The notes below the pieces were generated by a model. That model was not told the DNA's origin. It did no database searches and saw only the letters and a list, made by a program, of their open reading frames with translations. 33,676 nt of DNA from UBA509 sp038729325 (GTDB lineage Archaea; Thermoplasmatota; Thermoplasmata; Thermoplasmatales; Thermoplasmataceae): contig JAVYSG010000007.1 in NCBI GenBank assembly GCA_038729325.1, positions 1-33,676 of the forward strand, in the 5' to 3' direction. Position numbers and translations under genes: made by a program. Each line of letters starts with the position of its first letter. Position 1 is the first letter of the stretch. Positions 8,305-16,348 of this stretch are shown here, one piece after another.

Positions 8305-9144
8305 TCAGAAAAGTGATCCGAAATCGGACTTTTTCTCAATGAGCCATTCCTCCTGCTGACTGTTGCATCTGACTCCATATTTTTCTGCCATGGCTTCAAT
8401 GGACTTCACAAGCCCGTTGTGCCATGCCTGATCCATATGATAGGATCGGTCTGCAACATAACCAGGCACGCTGGAGGACATCAGGTATGAGGCTCCGCGG
8501 TATGGAACATATGTATCGAAGATCACTCTTGACCCGGTGTGCAATGCAAGGGAAAATATGTCATCTATTTCACCGGGATCGTCATTAAATCCCCTTATTA
8601 CTGGTCCCAAAAATATCCAGGTCTTCACGCCAGCATCTGAAAGATATTTCAATGCATCCCCACGGGATCGCGGCGATGGTGCGTGCGGTTCAATTATTCT
8701 TGCTTTAATATCATTCAGGGTTGTTATGGTGATTCCGACATCACTGGAATTTCTGTGGGCAGCATATATCTCTGCATCTCTTCTGACCAGCGGAGACTTT
8801 GTCTGCACGGTTACCCTGAATCCTGATCGCAGAACAAGATCAGCAGAAGCACCGCTCAGTCCATATTTCGCTTCAACCGGTTGATATGGGTCTGTAACGG
8901 TGGAAAGACCAATAATTCCTCTCTTCATGCCCTTTATCTCAGCCTTCAGAAGTTCCAGGAGGTTTACCTTGACATAGACAACATCACCCCAGTGATTTGC
9001 TGCATCTGTTATTCGCGTGAAATCTACTGCATAACAGTATTTGCAGCCGTGAAAGCATCCAGAGTAAGGGTTGAGTGCGTAATCAAGTTCAGCCATTCCG
9101 GATCTGGATAAGGCAGTTCTGGCACTGTACTCCACAATCCTCAT
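8305..9144 (-). CDS. Radical SAM protein, spore photoproduct lyase-like (COG1533)
   Basis: A 279-aa radical SAM protein. The iron-sulfur cluster motif C-x3-C-x2-C is at Cys30, Cys34 and Cys37, preceded by the NPYSGC signature of the COG1533 branch, which includes spore photoproduct lyase. The start at 9144 is preferred. It gives the sequence MRIVEYSARTALS expected for this group and places the ATG one base after the nreA stop codon, suggesting translational coupling. A start at 9168 would overlap nreA by 23 bases. Archaeal members have no firmly known substrate. Coupling to a DNA repair gene makes a DNA- or nucleotide-related reaction attractive, but that is inference. Confidence 0.83.
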   Translation of the reverse strand: MRIVEYSARTALSRSGMAELDYALNPYSGCFHGCKYCYAVDFTRITDAANHWGDVVYVKVNLLELLKAEIKGMKRGIIGLSTVTDPYQPVEAKYGLSGASADLVLRSGFRVTVQTKSPLVRRDAEIYAAHRNSSDVGITITTLNDIKARIIEPHAPSPRSRGDALKYLSDAGVKTWIFLGPVIRGFNDDPGEIDDIFSLALHTGSRVIFDTYVPYRGASYLMSSSVPGYVADRSYHMDQAWHNGLVKSIEAMAEKYGVRCNSQQEEWLIEKKSDFGSLF

Positions 9145-9145
9145 G

Positions 9146-10396
9146 TCATATCCTGAAGTACCTGTCAAGGTTGTTATATTTCAACGCAGGAACGACCTTT
9201 GACTTATCTTTCCATCTTGAAGGTTCAACCTTCATGAATTTTGATATATATGCAATAGCTTCATCCAGAGTATCGAACTGTTCCGGCTGGGACTTGAAAA
9301 GTTCCCTCATGTTCTCCCTGACATACCATACTCCAACTGGCAGGTTGAAACCTGGATATATCTCACGCCATGTTATGGCCCCTCCCGATCTTCTCATTCC
9401 GGAAAACTTCTCAGCCACAGCCAGCCTGGCCGAATAATAGCATCCTCCAATGCCCGGATAATCTCTCCTCCCGTTGTATCCTTCGTCATCTATTTCAACG
9501 AAAGCATCTTCACCCCACTGATTCCATGTGCTTCCCGGAAACCATGATTCGCCCCACTCATACATCCAGCTGGATGGGGTTAGAATTGCCATGAAAAGAT
9601 TTCCCGGAGTTGCCCTGACAAAGGCCAGAAATTTGTCAATCTGCGGAAGGTCCTTTGCCTTTTCCACCAGATCATCTGACAGATTCTTGTCAACTGCGGT
9701 GATAGACCATCTGGTTGGCACAACCTTTCTGGCCTTTCCAATGCCGACCGCGCCGACGCTGAGTATCTTGGATATCCTGGAAACATCCACTCCATTTGAA
9801 TAGAGATATTTCATGGCCTGGTTCGCCTTCAGATCAGTATCTCCGTATACTTTCTCAACGTCCTTCCCTGGCGTTGCTCCTGAAACCTCTATTCTTCGCA
9901 CAGGGGCAGATGGTCCCATGGGAGGGAGATGCTCGTCGAGGACGATATCTGAGGATACCAGATTCCTGTCAAACACCATGTCAATTTCCACTGATTTCTG
10001 GGAAAGTGCCATGAGCTGGATTTCCTGGAATACCCGATCAGGAGAGGCCGCATCATCTGTTTTCACATCCATTCCACCCCTTATGAGGGAAAGCCTCATT
10101 GAGAGAAATTCCTCCATGGGCATTCCAAGCCAGGAGGGTGTATCCTCGTAAACCGATGTGTCACCATGCTCAGGTGGCGTGGATGGATAAATCTTGATTC
10201 TCGGGTATCCATATCTTCCAACGAAAACACTTGGTGGCGATGAACCGGAAATGGAATTTCCGCGAACTCCTGATACCCTTGGCTGCACCATGTGCCTTAC
10301 GGATATGGGGCAGAAAGTCAGGCCACATAACATCTTGGCTCCCCTGCAATTAAGGCAGAGTGATGCGGGTATTTTCATTGTGGCCCTGACCTGCAT
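9146..10396 (-). CDS. nreA: NreA-family archaeal DNA repair protein
   Basis: A 416-aa protein of the archaeal Nre family, known to act in DNA damage repair with the sliding clamp PCNA. An N-terminal zinc-binding motif uses Cys14, Cys17, Cys24 and Cys29 (CLNCRGAKMLCGLTFCP). The conserved PPSVFVGRYGYP segment follows near residue 55. The last residues, NNLDRYFRI, put Leu, Tyr and Phe at the positions of a PCNA-interacting (PIP) box, although the usual Gln is Tyr. The start at 10396 is chosen because a TATA-like CTTAAATAT lies 24 bases upstream; an in-frame ATG at 10450 would place that element inside the gene. The radical SAM gene follows one base after the stop. Confidence 0.85.
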   Translation of the reverse strand: MQVRATMKIPASLCLNCRGAKMLCGLTFCPISVRHMVQPRVSGVRGNSISGSSPPSVFVGRYGYPRIKIYPSTPPEHGDTSVYEDTPSWLGMPMEEFLSMRLSLIRGGMDVKTDDAASPDRVFQEIQLMALSQKSVEIDMVFDRNLVSSDIVLDEHLPPMGPSAPVRRIEVSGATPGKDVEKVYGDTDLKANQAMKYLYSNGVDVSRISKILSVGAVGIGKARKVVPTRWSITAVDKNLSDDLVEKAKDLPQIDKFLAFVRATPGNLFMAILTPSSWMYEWGESWFPGSTWNQWGEDAFVEIDDEGYNGRRDYPGIGGCYYSARLAVAEKFSGMRRSGGAITWREIYPGFNLPVGVWYVRENMRELFKSQPEQFDTLDEAIAYISKFMKVEPSRWKDKSKVVPALKYNNLDRYFRI

Positions 10397-10415
10397 ATGA
10401 ATAGATTGACAACTG

Positions 10416-10424
10416 ATATTTAAG
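10416..10424 (-). promoter_or_regulatory. TATA box for nreA
   Basis: On the minus strand CTTAAATAT is centred 24 bases before the ATG at 10396, fitting leaderless transcription and deciding against the longer start at 10450. Confidence 0.5.
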
Positions 10425-10521
10425 GTATATTTCTTCGCAGTCGATACCACATAGCATAAACTTTACCGGGCTCCATACATGTTGTAAGGTTAAATTCCAT
10501 AATAGCAATATGGGGGAGATA

Positions 10522-10950
10522 ATGACACTGAAACTTGACGCAAGGTTGCTTTATGAAATAATGTCAGAGTTCCACACCCTTGGTGATGAGGAATATGGGG
10601 GTCAGGGGACATTTCAGGAGGCCATTCTTGTTGGTTATATTTACGGACTCCTGACCGAAAACCCCTCAAGTGTGATGACCCTTGATTCTGGGACACACAA
10701 GGTATTCAGCTACGGAGGATACAGTTATATCATCTGGTTTGACGAAATATATGCATATGCGGAAGATGATGAGGATGAAAAAGAACCCGATGAACAGGCA
10801 ACCGAAACATTCGAGGTCAAGATAGAGAACATCTCGGAGGAAGAGGATAACGAAGGTGACGACGACGAATCGGTCCTTCTGCCGGTGGCCGTTGAGGGTC
10901 CTTATACAGAAGATGATATAAGGGATTTCCTTGCAAACGGAGATCTTTGA
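10522..10950 (+). CDS. Unrecognised acidic protein, 142 aa
   Basis: No family was recognised. The N-terminal 75 residues look globular, with a helix, then FQEAILVGYIYGLL, then two strands ending in YSYIIWFDEIYAYA. Residues from about 80 on are strongly acidic, with runs such as EDDEDEKEPDE and EEEDNEGDDDE. A final helix, YTEDDIRDFLANG, closes the protein. The ATG at 10522 is chosen because a GGGGGAG ribosome binding site (10512-10518) sits just before it; that site begins within the in-frame ATG at 10510. It opens a run of three same-strand genes diverging from nreA. Such an acidic tail could bind a basic partner or mimic nucleic acid, which is speculation. Confidence 0.7.
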   Translation: MTLKLDARLLYEIMSEFHTLGDEEYGGQGTFQEAILVGYIYGLLTENPSSVMTLDSGTHKVFSYGGYSYIIWFDEIYAYAEDDEDEKEPDEQATETFEVKIENISEEEDNEGDDDESVLLPVAVEGPYTEDDIRDFLANGDL

Positions 10951-10979
10951 GTGGTGGATAGATAAGCTCATATATCAGT

Positions 10980-11819
10980 ATGGAGCTGATCACAGCATTG
11001 AGAAAGGATGAGTTCCTGGAAATAATTTCCCAGCACATAGGCGCCCCGAGGTCCGGTGTCCTATTCCTCAGTATGGTATTTCTCCCAAACATGAAGGATG
11101 TGCCACTTTCTGATGTAACTCCTGGCAGAATATTTGTAGTTCCCTATGACCAGAATTTCAGGATTTCGGTTTCCAGCCATCCGGATGTACATCTCCCTTC
11201 AGCCATGGGCCAGAGATTCATACTTCTTCAGGAAAATTTTCGTTCAATCCCGGGATTGCTTGAGCATATGGGATATGTAATCTCCGGATTCAAGGCTGAA
11301 AACCATGGAAGAACTGTGATGGATATATCGCAGCCTGGACATGCTGGAAAATTCTGGAACCTGCTCAAAGACGACAGGGAGATCGAATTTTCTGAAATTT
11401 TATTCAGCAGAGGTGAGGCATCAGTCAGAATTAAAAGAGATATGGAAATTCGCATTTCAAACCCAAATGCCGGTATCCCAGAATTAATTGTTACTCTGAT
11501 GGAAAAGGCTGCAGATCAGAGGGCTCTGTATCAGAGGATCTCGGAATCCCTTGGCAGTAAGCGCAACGACAGCGAAATATGCCTCCAGGAGCCTATCACG
11601 CTGCCAATGACAATTGGAAGATTCAGGGGTCAGCCCGGAAACCAGGGGCGGCTGTCAATAACCCGGGAATATGAACATGGAATTGTTGTCAGCGCGGGTT
11701 CCGGGGTGTGTGAGGTCATGGAAAATGGCCAGGATATTGCTGTTTTGCCGGACCCCTCCCTCACCCTGGTTGATGTTCTTCACGTTGTCGATGTGCCTGG
11801 AGGCTGGAAAGATGACTGA
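10980..11819 (+). CDS. Unrecognised protein, 279 aa
   Basis: A soluble alpha/beta protein with no recognised domain, signal peptide or membrane segment. The first 100 residues contain beta-rich stretches (SGVLFLSMVFL and RIFVVPYDQ). A helical segment follows near 165-195 (ELIVTLMEKAADQRALYQRI), and a C-terminal portion with LPMTIGRFRGQ and YEHGIVVSAG resembles a small beta domain. It starts 29 bases after the acidic gene, and its stop overlaps the start of the next gene (ATG at 11812), so all three are probably one operon. No catalytic motif stands out. It is a real gene by length, codon pattern and context. Confidence 0.7.
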   Translation: MELITALRKDEFLEIISQHIGAPRSGVLFLSMVFLPNMKDVPLSDVTPGRIFVVPYDQNFRISVSSHPDVHLPSAMGQRFILLQENFRSIPGLLEHMGYVISGFKAENHGRTVMDISQPGHAGKFWNLLKDDREIEFSEILFSRGEASVRIKRDMEIRISNPNAGIPELIVTLMEKAADQRALYQRISESLGSKRNDSEICLQEPITLPMTIGRFRGQPGNQGRLSITREYEHGIVVSAGSGVCEVMENGQDIAVLPDPSLTLVDVLHVVDVPGGWKDD

Positions 11820-12603
11820 GGGCATCAGGATAAGGAACATGGCACTCAGGTCTCAGGCCGAATCTTTCCTTGGAATATCCTTCATAGTGGATGCATTCCG
11901 CATAAACTGGAGATCGACCGGACTTGTCCCCCTGTCATTTTTCCAGAGGAATGGCTTATGGATGTCTGCCATGGGACGCAAATCTCTGGATACATGGACC
12001 CCTGATTTCATCATATTCAGCGGTGATCGGGAAACCTCTCCGAAGGCAGCTCGCATCATCGCAGAAGTCTCCGATGAATTTGCATCAATGGGCGTGAAAA
12101 TACCTGCACCTGTGGCGGTGATTCCACCCGGCAGCTCACCATATGGCGGAAAGTTTCCGGCAATAGCGATTCAGCGCGACTATTCAGGCATCACACACAT
12201 GAGTCCGGACCCGGTAGGCATTGCTTCAGTGCTTGATAACCTGAAAAGGCTGCCTCTTATTCCAGTGCCAATGTACAATCCGGAAATGCCGGATTTCATG
12301 AGGGCATTACTGATCACAAGGAACCTTGCCCTGAAACCTCCCGTTGAAATTCATGGTCTGGTAGCTGCCTCAGTTGACTTTGCATATTCACGATCTTCGG
12401 GTTTCTCCCGTGAATCCATAAGGAGGGATCTGCAGTCATTCACCACGGGACTAATAAAATCCAGAACTTTCGTGAAAAGAGGGAACTTTGTCTATTACTC
12501 ACAGGACAGCGATGAATTCAGAAGGAGATTCGCAAGAAATTTCATGGAATATTCGGCAAAGATTTCCAGGCGAACAATTTTTGACTGGATTACTGAAGCA
12601 TAA
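11812..12603 (+). CDS. Unrecognised protein, 263 aa
   Basis: No family was recognised. The start at 11812 is chosen because it overlaps the preceding stop by eight bases, a usual translational-coupling arrangement; upstream in-frame ATGs lie deep inside the other gene. The middle has alternating strands and helices (DFIIFSGDRETSPKAARII, then VAVIPPGSSPYGG, then FPAIAIQRDY), which suggests a Rossmann-like or nuclease-like alpha/beta core. The C-terminal 60 residues are basic and helical (SRESIRRDLQSF, EFRRRFARNFMEY), which could contact nucleic acid. The gene converges with the phosphate permease. Function unknown; nucleic acid binding is only inference. Confidence 0.7.
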   Translation: MTEGIRIRNMALRSQAESFLGISFIVDAFRINWRSTGLVPLSFFQRNGLWMSAMGRKSLDTWTPDFIIFSGDRETSPKAARIIAEVSDEFASMGVKIPAPVAVIPPGSSPYGGKFPAIAIQRDYSGITHMSPDPVGIASVLDNLKRLPLIPVPMYNPEMPDFMRALLITRNLALKPPVEIHGLVAASVDFAYSRSSGFSRESIRRDLQSFTTGLIKSRTFVKRGNFVYYSQDSDEFRRRFARNFMEYSAKISRRTIFDWITEA

Positions 12604-12622
12604 AGAAATGTGTTTCAGTTTA

Positions 12623-13522
12623 TCATATTATAAGCCCAAAGATCATCCCGAGCAATGGTGATATTATCCATGTTGCCACCGTAATAAGGAACGGTTTGGA
12701 AGCCATAGCCTTGTTCCGGTATGAAAGTCCACTGCCAAAAACACTGGAAGTCAGCGTCTGGGTGTTGCTGAGAGGCAGCCCAAGTAATGTGGCCCCTTCA
12801 ACCAGCGCTGAAGAGATCACAAGTGATACGAACGCGTTGGTGTAGCGCATCATATACATCTCCTGTCCCACTCTTTTTATGATTCCTCTGCTGAGAAACA
12901 GCGATCCAAGAATTATTCCAATTATCATAAAAAGAACATTCAGGCCACTTATTCCTGATACCTGCTCGATAAAGCCTAAGGTGTTTGCTCCGAGGGTAAA
13001 AGCCGTGAGAAAAGACACAACAATGAGTGCGATCTTCAGGGACAGGGCAAAATTCCAGACGTTCCTGGGCTGGGCAGAGGCAAGCTTTCTGTTGAGAATG
13101 AAGGCAAAAGCTATTGACATTATGGGTGCAAGAATCCATGTGATCATTATGAGGGTAACCAGAGGTACATCAACCGGAAATCCGTAGCGAACAGAAAGAC
13201 CAACGGAAATCCCCACCAGTGCCATGGTAAGGGAGAGGGGGACCCTGAGAAATGCAGCCAGAAGAAATATTACAAGTGCTATCCCAAGGGAAAAAGCAAT
13301 GATTTCATGTATTCTGGGAATGAGCCTGAATGCAGTCATGCTCAGACTGTGCCCCTGAATAAGGAGACCTGCACTGAATCCGGCCATGCCAATGAGCAGG
13401 CCGCCAATCCTCGAGAGAATCCTGGAACCTATGAGCGTCCCCACAGCAGCGGACATGTTGTTACCTGACACAAGAGCAGTCAGTGTTGTGGCAAGTACAA
13501 GAATGAGTACAGAATAGAACAT
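12623..13522 (-). CDS. PiT-family inorganic phosphate permease
   Basis: A 299-aa integral membrane protein of the PiT family, which takes up phosphate driven by cations. The duplicated family signature is visible: SGNNMSAAVGT near residues 19-29 and LGANTLGFIEQ near 178-188. The C-terminal LPLSNTQTLTSSVFGSGL matches the second-half loop of the family. It is on the short side for PiT, like other archaeal members. It starts one base after the stop of the DUF47 gene, so the two form a coupled operon; DUF47 proteins are the usual partner of PiT permeases. Confidence 0.87.
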   Translation of the reverse strand: MFYSVLILVLATTLTALVSGNNMSAAVGTLIGSRILSRIGGLLIGMAGFSAGLLIQGHSLSMTAFRLIPRIHEIIAFSLGIALVIFLLAAFLRVPLSLTMALVGISVGLSVRYGFPVDVPLVTLIMITWILAPIMSIAFAFILNRKLASAQPRNVWNFALSLKIALIVVSFLTAFTLGANTLGFIEQVSGISGLNVLFMIIGIILGSLFLSRGIIKRVGQEMYMMRYTNAFVSLVISSALVEGATLLGLPLSNTQTLTSSVFGSGLSYRNKAMASKPFLITVATWIISPLLGMIFGLII

Positions 13523-13523
13523 T

Positions 13524-14207
13524 TTATCTGGTTATTGATACACTGATGGTGTGCACAAGGTCCCCTATATCCTCACAGTCATCAAGCATGTCATCAAGTT
13601 TGTGCACAAGTTCTGTAAGATGCACAAAGACGATGTATGGCAGGCTGTCCGCCGAATTGTAGATTTCGTCAATCAGGTTGTCTTTCAGGTCATCCACCTT
13701 TTCTTCAAGCTTCTGTATCATCGTCCTTGCTTCACCCATTTCACGGAAATCCCTGGCTTCTAGAAGGTGGCGCACCTGGTCAAGTGCCTCCACATTGCTC
13801 TGAAGGATGCGAGTGCATACCTCATATCCTCTCCTTAGAAAATCCCTGGTCCAGTCGTCAAAACGATGGGTATTTTCATGTACCCTCTTAATTTCTCTGC
13901 TGACAAAATAGGACTTGTCCAGGAGGTCATCACAGGTCTCCACCAGATTGATCAGGTTATCCATGAGATTTGAGCTGATGGCACCGCCGGTTATCTGATC
14001 CTTCATTGAAATTGTTATTTCATCTCCCTTTTTCTCAATGTCCCTGATGATGGCATTCAGCTGGACTTTCTTGCCATCCTCAATACTGAGCATCTCAATC
14101 AGGGTTTTTGATGACTTCTCTGCCAGGTCCACATACTGTGTGAGGTTCTGCAACTGATTCCTTTCTCCCACAACCATGATTTTCTTCAGGAAATTGGCAT
14201 TGACCAT
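13524..14207 (-). CDS. DUF47 PhoU-like regulator of the PiT permease
   Basis: A 227-aa all-helical cytoplasmic protein of the DUF47/PhoU-like family. Typical elements are FLKKIMVVGERNQL at the N-terminus, repeated acidic and heptad-like helices (DNLINLVETCDDLLDK), and KLDDMLDDCEDIGDLV at the C-terminus with the metal-binding E/D pattern. It probably modulates the phosphate permease encoded immediately downstream. The start at 14207 is preferred to an in-frame ATG at 14264 because a TATA box lies about 28 bases upstream of it. Confidence 0.85.
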   Translation of the reverse strand: MVNANFLKKIMVVGERNQLQNLTQYVDLAEKSSKTLIEMLSIEDGKKVQLNAIIRDIEKKGDEITISMKDQITGGAISSNLMDNLINLVETCDDLLDKSYFVSREIKRVHENTHRFDDWTRDFLRRGYEVCTRILQSNVEALDQVRHLLEARDFREMGEARTMIQKLEEKVDDLKDNLIDEIYNSADSLPYIVFVHLTELVHKLDDMLDDCEDIGDLVHTISVSITR

Positions 14208-14230
14208 TCTGCTCCCATATTTATCTGGTA

Positions 14231-14240
14231 TTAATATAAT
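14231..14240 (-). promoter_or_regulatory. TATA box for the DUF47-PiT operon
   Basis: ATTATATTAA on the minus strand is centred about 28 bases before the ATG at 14207. Confidence 0.5.
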
Positions 14241-14298
14241 GTGATGCAATAGTTCTGATTTCACGCACGAAGATAAAAAGATTTAACAGGGATTTGCT

Positions 14299-15173
14299 AT
14301 GACGCATCTATTGCTGAATCTCATAGTATTCTATCTGTCAATCGTGGCCACAGTTTTTGCAATCCTTAATCCAATTGGTGCAGTGCCTACGCTCATGGTT
14401 CTTACTGAAGGGTATACAGCCCGAGAAAAAAAGAGGGTCATATCAAAGAGCATCCTGGTTGCGTCCGGCATGATCCTTGGTTTCATGCTGGTTGGAGTAT
14501 ACATATTCCTGGTTCTGGGCATCGATATTTCCGACTTTAAGGTGGCAGGGGGAATTCTCCTTTTCAAAGTAGCATTCGACATGCTTCAGGGAAAGATATC
14601 NNNNNNNNNNNNNNNNNNNNNNNNNNNNNNNNNNNNNNNNNNNNNNNNNNNNNNNNNNNNNNNNNNNNNNNNNNNNNNNNNNNNNNNNNNNNNNNNNNNN
14701 TCCTTGGTTTCATGCTGGTTGGAGTATACATATTCCTGGTTCTGGGCATCGATATTTCCGACTTTAAGGTGGCAGGGGGAATTCTCCTTTTCAAAGTAGC
14801 ATTCGACATGCTTCAGGGAAAGATATCAAACACTAAGCTCACTCCGCAGGAAACGCAGGAAAGCATAGACAGGGAAGCCGTCGGCATTGTTCCAATAGGC
14901 ACGCCTCTGCTGGCCGGTCCGGGAACCATTACCACTGCGATGATATACTTCAACTCCCCACAGTATTTAATATCTGAAAGGATAGCTGTTATACTGGCTG
15001 TAATTACAGTACTCTTCATATCATATATTCTGCTGAGGCTGTCAAATCCTCTTTTCAATCATCTTGGAAAGACAGGGTCGCTCATAATTTCAAGGATAAT
15101 GGGTCTGCTGCTGGCTTCAATTGCAATTGAATTCATTACAAGCGGACTTTTTACAATTATACATACACTATGA
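14299..15173 (+). CDS. MarC-family membrane protein (interrupted by an artificial gap)
   Basis: A multi-pass membrane protein of the MarC/YhgN family, whose transport role is not settled. The reading is broken by 100 Ns at 14601-14700, but the 127 bases before the gap (14474-14600) are repeated exactly after it (14701-14827). Removing the Ns and one copy gives an uninterrupted frame of 648 bases, 215 aa, the normal MarC length, with about six hydrophobic segments. Family features are AILNPIGAVPT near residue 21 and the IGTPLLAGPGTITT loop in the second half. It diverges from the DUF47-PiT operon. The biological gene is intact. Confidence 0.85.
14474..14827. other. Scaffold gap flanked by 127-bp identical contig ends
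   Basis: Bases 14474-14600 and 14701-14827 are identical over 127 positions and border a run of exactly 100 Ns (14601-14700). This is the pattern left when two contigs ending in the same k-mer are scaffolded without merging. The duplication is not biological. Confidence 0.93.
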
Positions 15174-15451
15174 ATTTCTGACATCCTCTCCATCGCAAAC
15201 GATAGAAAGTTCCTGCTTCATAGAGTGGCAGCCTGTATACCTCAAGACTGAAGTTCCGCCGCTGTTGCCCTTTCCGCAGGCGTGAATTCTGGAAAGTTTT
15301 TCCATGCTTTTATCAGTTCCATATTGATAATGTTCATTGCAGCATTCATACCCCGGTTCATTGAGAAACCACATGCATGACGCACTTCCCGTAATTTTGA
15401 TAAATGCTTGCAATTCATCCACATTGCAATACCGGTGGCTTTTTCGCTCAA
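15168..15451 (-). pseudogene. tnpB: Decayed C-terminus of an IS200/IS605-type TnpB
   Basis: The minus-strand frame from 15451 reads CGFSMNRGMNAAMNI and then NFPEFTPAERATAAEL. This resembles the C-terminus of TnpB, where a zinc-ribbon CG is followed by R-D-x-N-A-A-x-N. The Asp of that RuvC-III motif is Gly here, and only one of the zinc-ribbon cysteine pairs can be traced. That frame stops at 15242. A second frame continues the similarity to 15168, with a SMKQEL stretch typical of TnpB tails, so a frameshift is also present. The remainder of the element and its ends were not found. No other gene occupies 15174-15538. Confidence 0.55.
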
Positions 15452-15498
15452 ATATGTGGTAAAAAGTCACGTTCGTCGATCCACTGGGTCACGTCAGC

Positions 15499-15507
15499 TA
15501 TAAATTT
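15499..15507 (+). promoter_or_regulatory. TATA box for the winged-helix gene at 15539
   Basis: TATAAATTT predicts transcription starting near 15529, about ten bases before the ATG at 15539. Confidence 0.5.
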
Positions 15508-15538
15508 ATTAGTTTCAAACATTTGGCCTTCTGTTAAA

Positions 15539-15991
15539 ATGTTCAAGATGACAGTGGTATCAACACCAACCAGGGTTATGGATGAGAACATAGACAAGAA
15601 TATAGCCTATTTTTTATCCGACATCGGCTACATACCCAGGTTGAATCCTGGCACTGACTTTCAAGCAATATCTCAGTCTGCATATTTCAGGCTTTTCAAG
15701 GAGTGCTTCCTGATGAATCCAGAAAGATACTGGACAGGCGAAGACCTTCTTTCATATCTCAAGACAAGCCGTACCACATTATACCGGCATCTGAATAAAC
15801 TCAAGTCCATGGATTTACTGGAGGAGATTCAGGAAGGCAAGACAAAGAAGTACAGGATGCGCTCCGGTGACATCATGAAAGCCTGGAACTGGGTGGAAGT
15901 CAACGTGAAAATGGCACTGGAAAACTACAGAAAAACTGTGGAACACATCTGGCGCCTTTCCAGGGCCGAAATTGGCCGAGGCAAAACATAA
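15539..15991 (+). CDS. Winged-helix DNA-binding protein
   Basis: A 150-aa protein whose central part (about residues 55-110) is a winged helix-turn-helix: RYWTGEDLLSYLKTSRTTLY with recognition helix RTTLYRHLNKLKSMDLL, then a basic wing EIQEGKTKKYRM. N-terminal residues 1-50 and a C-terminal helix may dimerise. The ATG at 15539 is chosen because a TATA box lies 36 bases upstream; a longer frame starting upstream would run through that promoter and the TnpB remnant. It is followed after 39 bases by a small gene, possibly in the same operon. Confidence 0.75.
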   Translation: MFKMTVVSTPTRVMDENIDKNIAYFLSDIGYIPRLNPGTDFQAISQSAYFRLFKECFLMNPERYWTGEDLLSYLKTSRTTLYRHLNKLKSMDLLEEIQEGKTKKYRMRSGDIMKAWNWVEVNVKMALENYRKTVEHIWRLSRAEIGRGKT

Positions 15992-16030
15992 AGTTTTTTA
16001 CTGAGTGCTAAATTGCGCGGCGAGGGGAAC

Positions 16031-16348
16031 GTGGCGAAAAGAAATCTTTCCCGGATTGCAGAGTTGTTGATGAATATGGATATGATAGAAATTAAAAAGG
16101 GCGGAAAGTACAGAGTAATTTCAAACAGTGGAAAGGATGAACCCATGGAAACAATGGGAGAATTTGTTGGCTACACGCTGCTGGGAGAGGAGGGTGCTGT
16201 ATGTTTCCGGATTGAGGCAGAGAATGGAAAGAATGTCCTCAGGCTAATACCAGTTTCCGGGCTCATTGCCATAGAATTTGGTGACGAAGAACTGCTCACT
16301 GCTGGAAAGAAATCTGACGACTCTGACAAGACAACCTACTTCAGCTGA
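16031..16348 (+). CDS. Small conserved-looking protein, 105 aa
   Basis: Not recognised. The GTG at 16031 is chosen because GAGGGG (16022-16027) precedes it by three bases; an upstream TTG at 16013 is less likely. The N-terminus (RNLSRIAELLMNMDMIEIKKGGKYRVI) resembles the last helix and wing of a winged-helix fold. The rest is a beta-rich segment ending in an acidic tail. It probably belongs with the preceding winged-helix gene. Its 3' end overlaps the convergent thpR gene by 13 bases. Confidence 0.6.
   Translation: MAKRNLSRIAELLMNMDMIEIKKGGKYRVISNSGKDEPMETMGEFVGYTLLGEEGAVCFRIEAENGKNVLRLIPVSGLIAIEFGDEELLTAGKKSDDSDKTTYFS

Noticed and set aside
11671..11811. Upstream extension of the third unknown gene
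   Set aside because: It lies fully inside the preceding gene; the ATG at 11812 with stop-start overlap is the natural start.
14474..14827. Biological 127-bp direct repeat
   Set aside because: The same overlap length recurs at a second 100-N gap, and collapsing restores a normal gene, so it is an assembly artefact.
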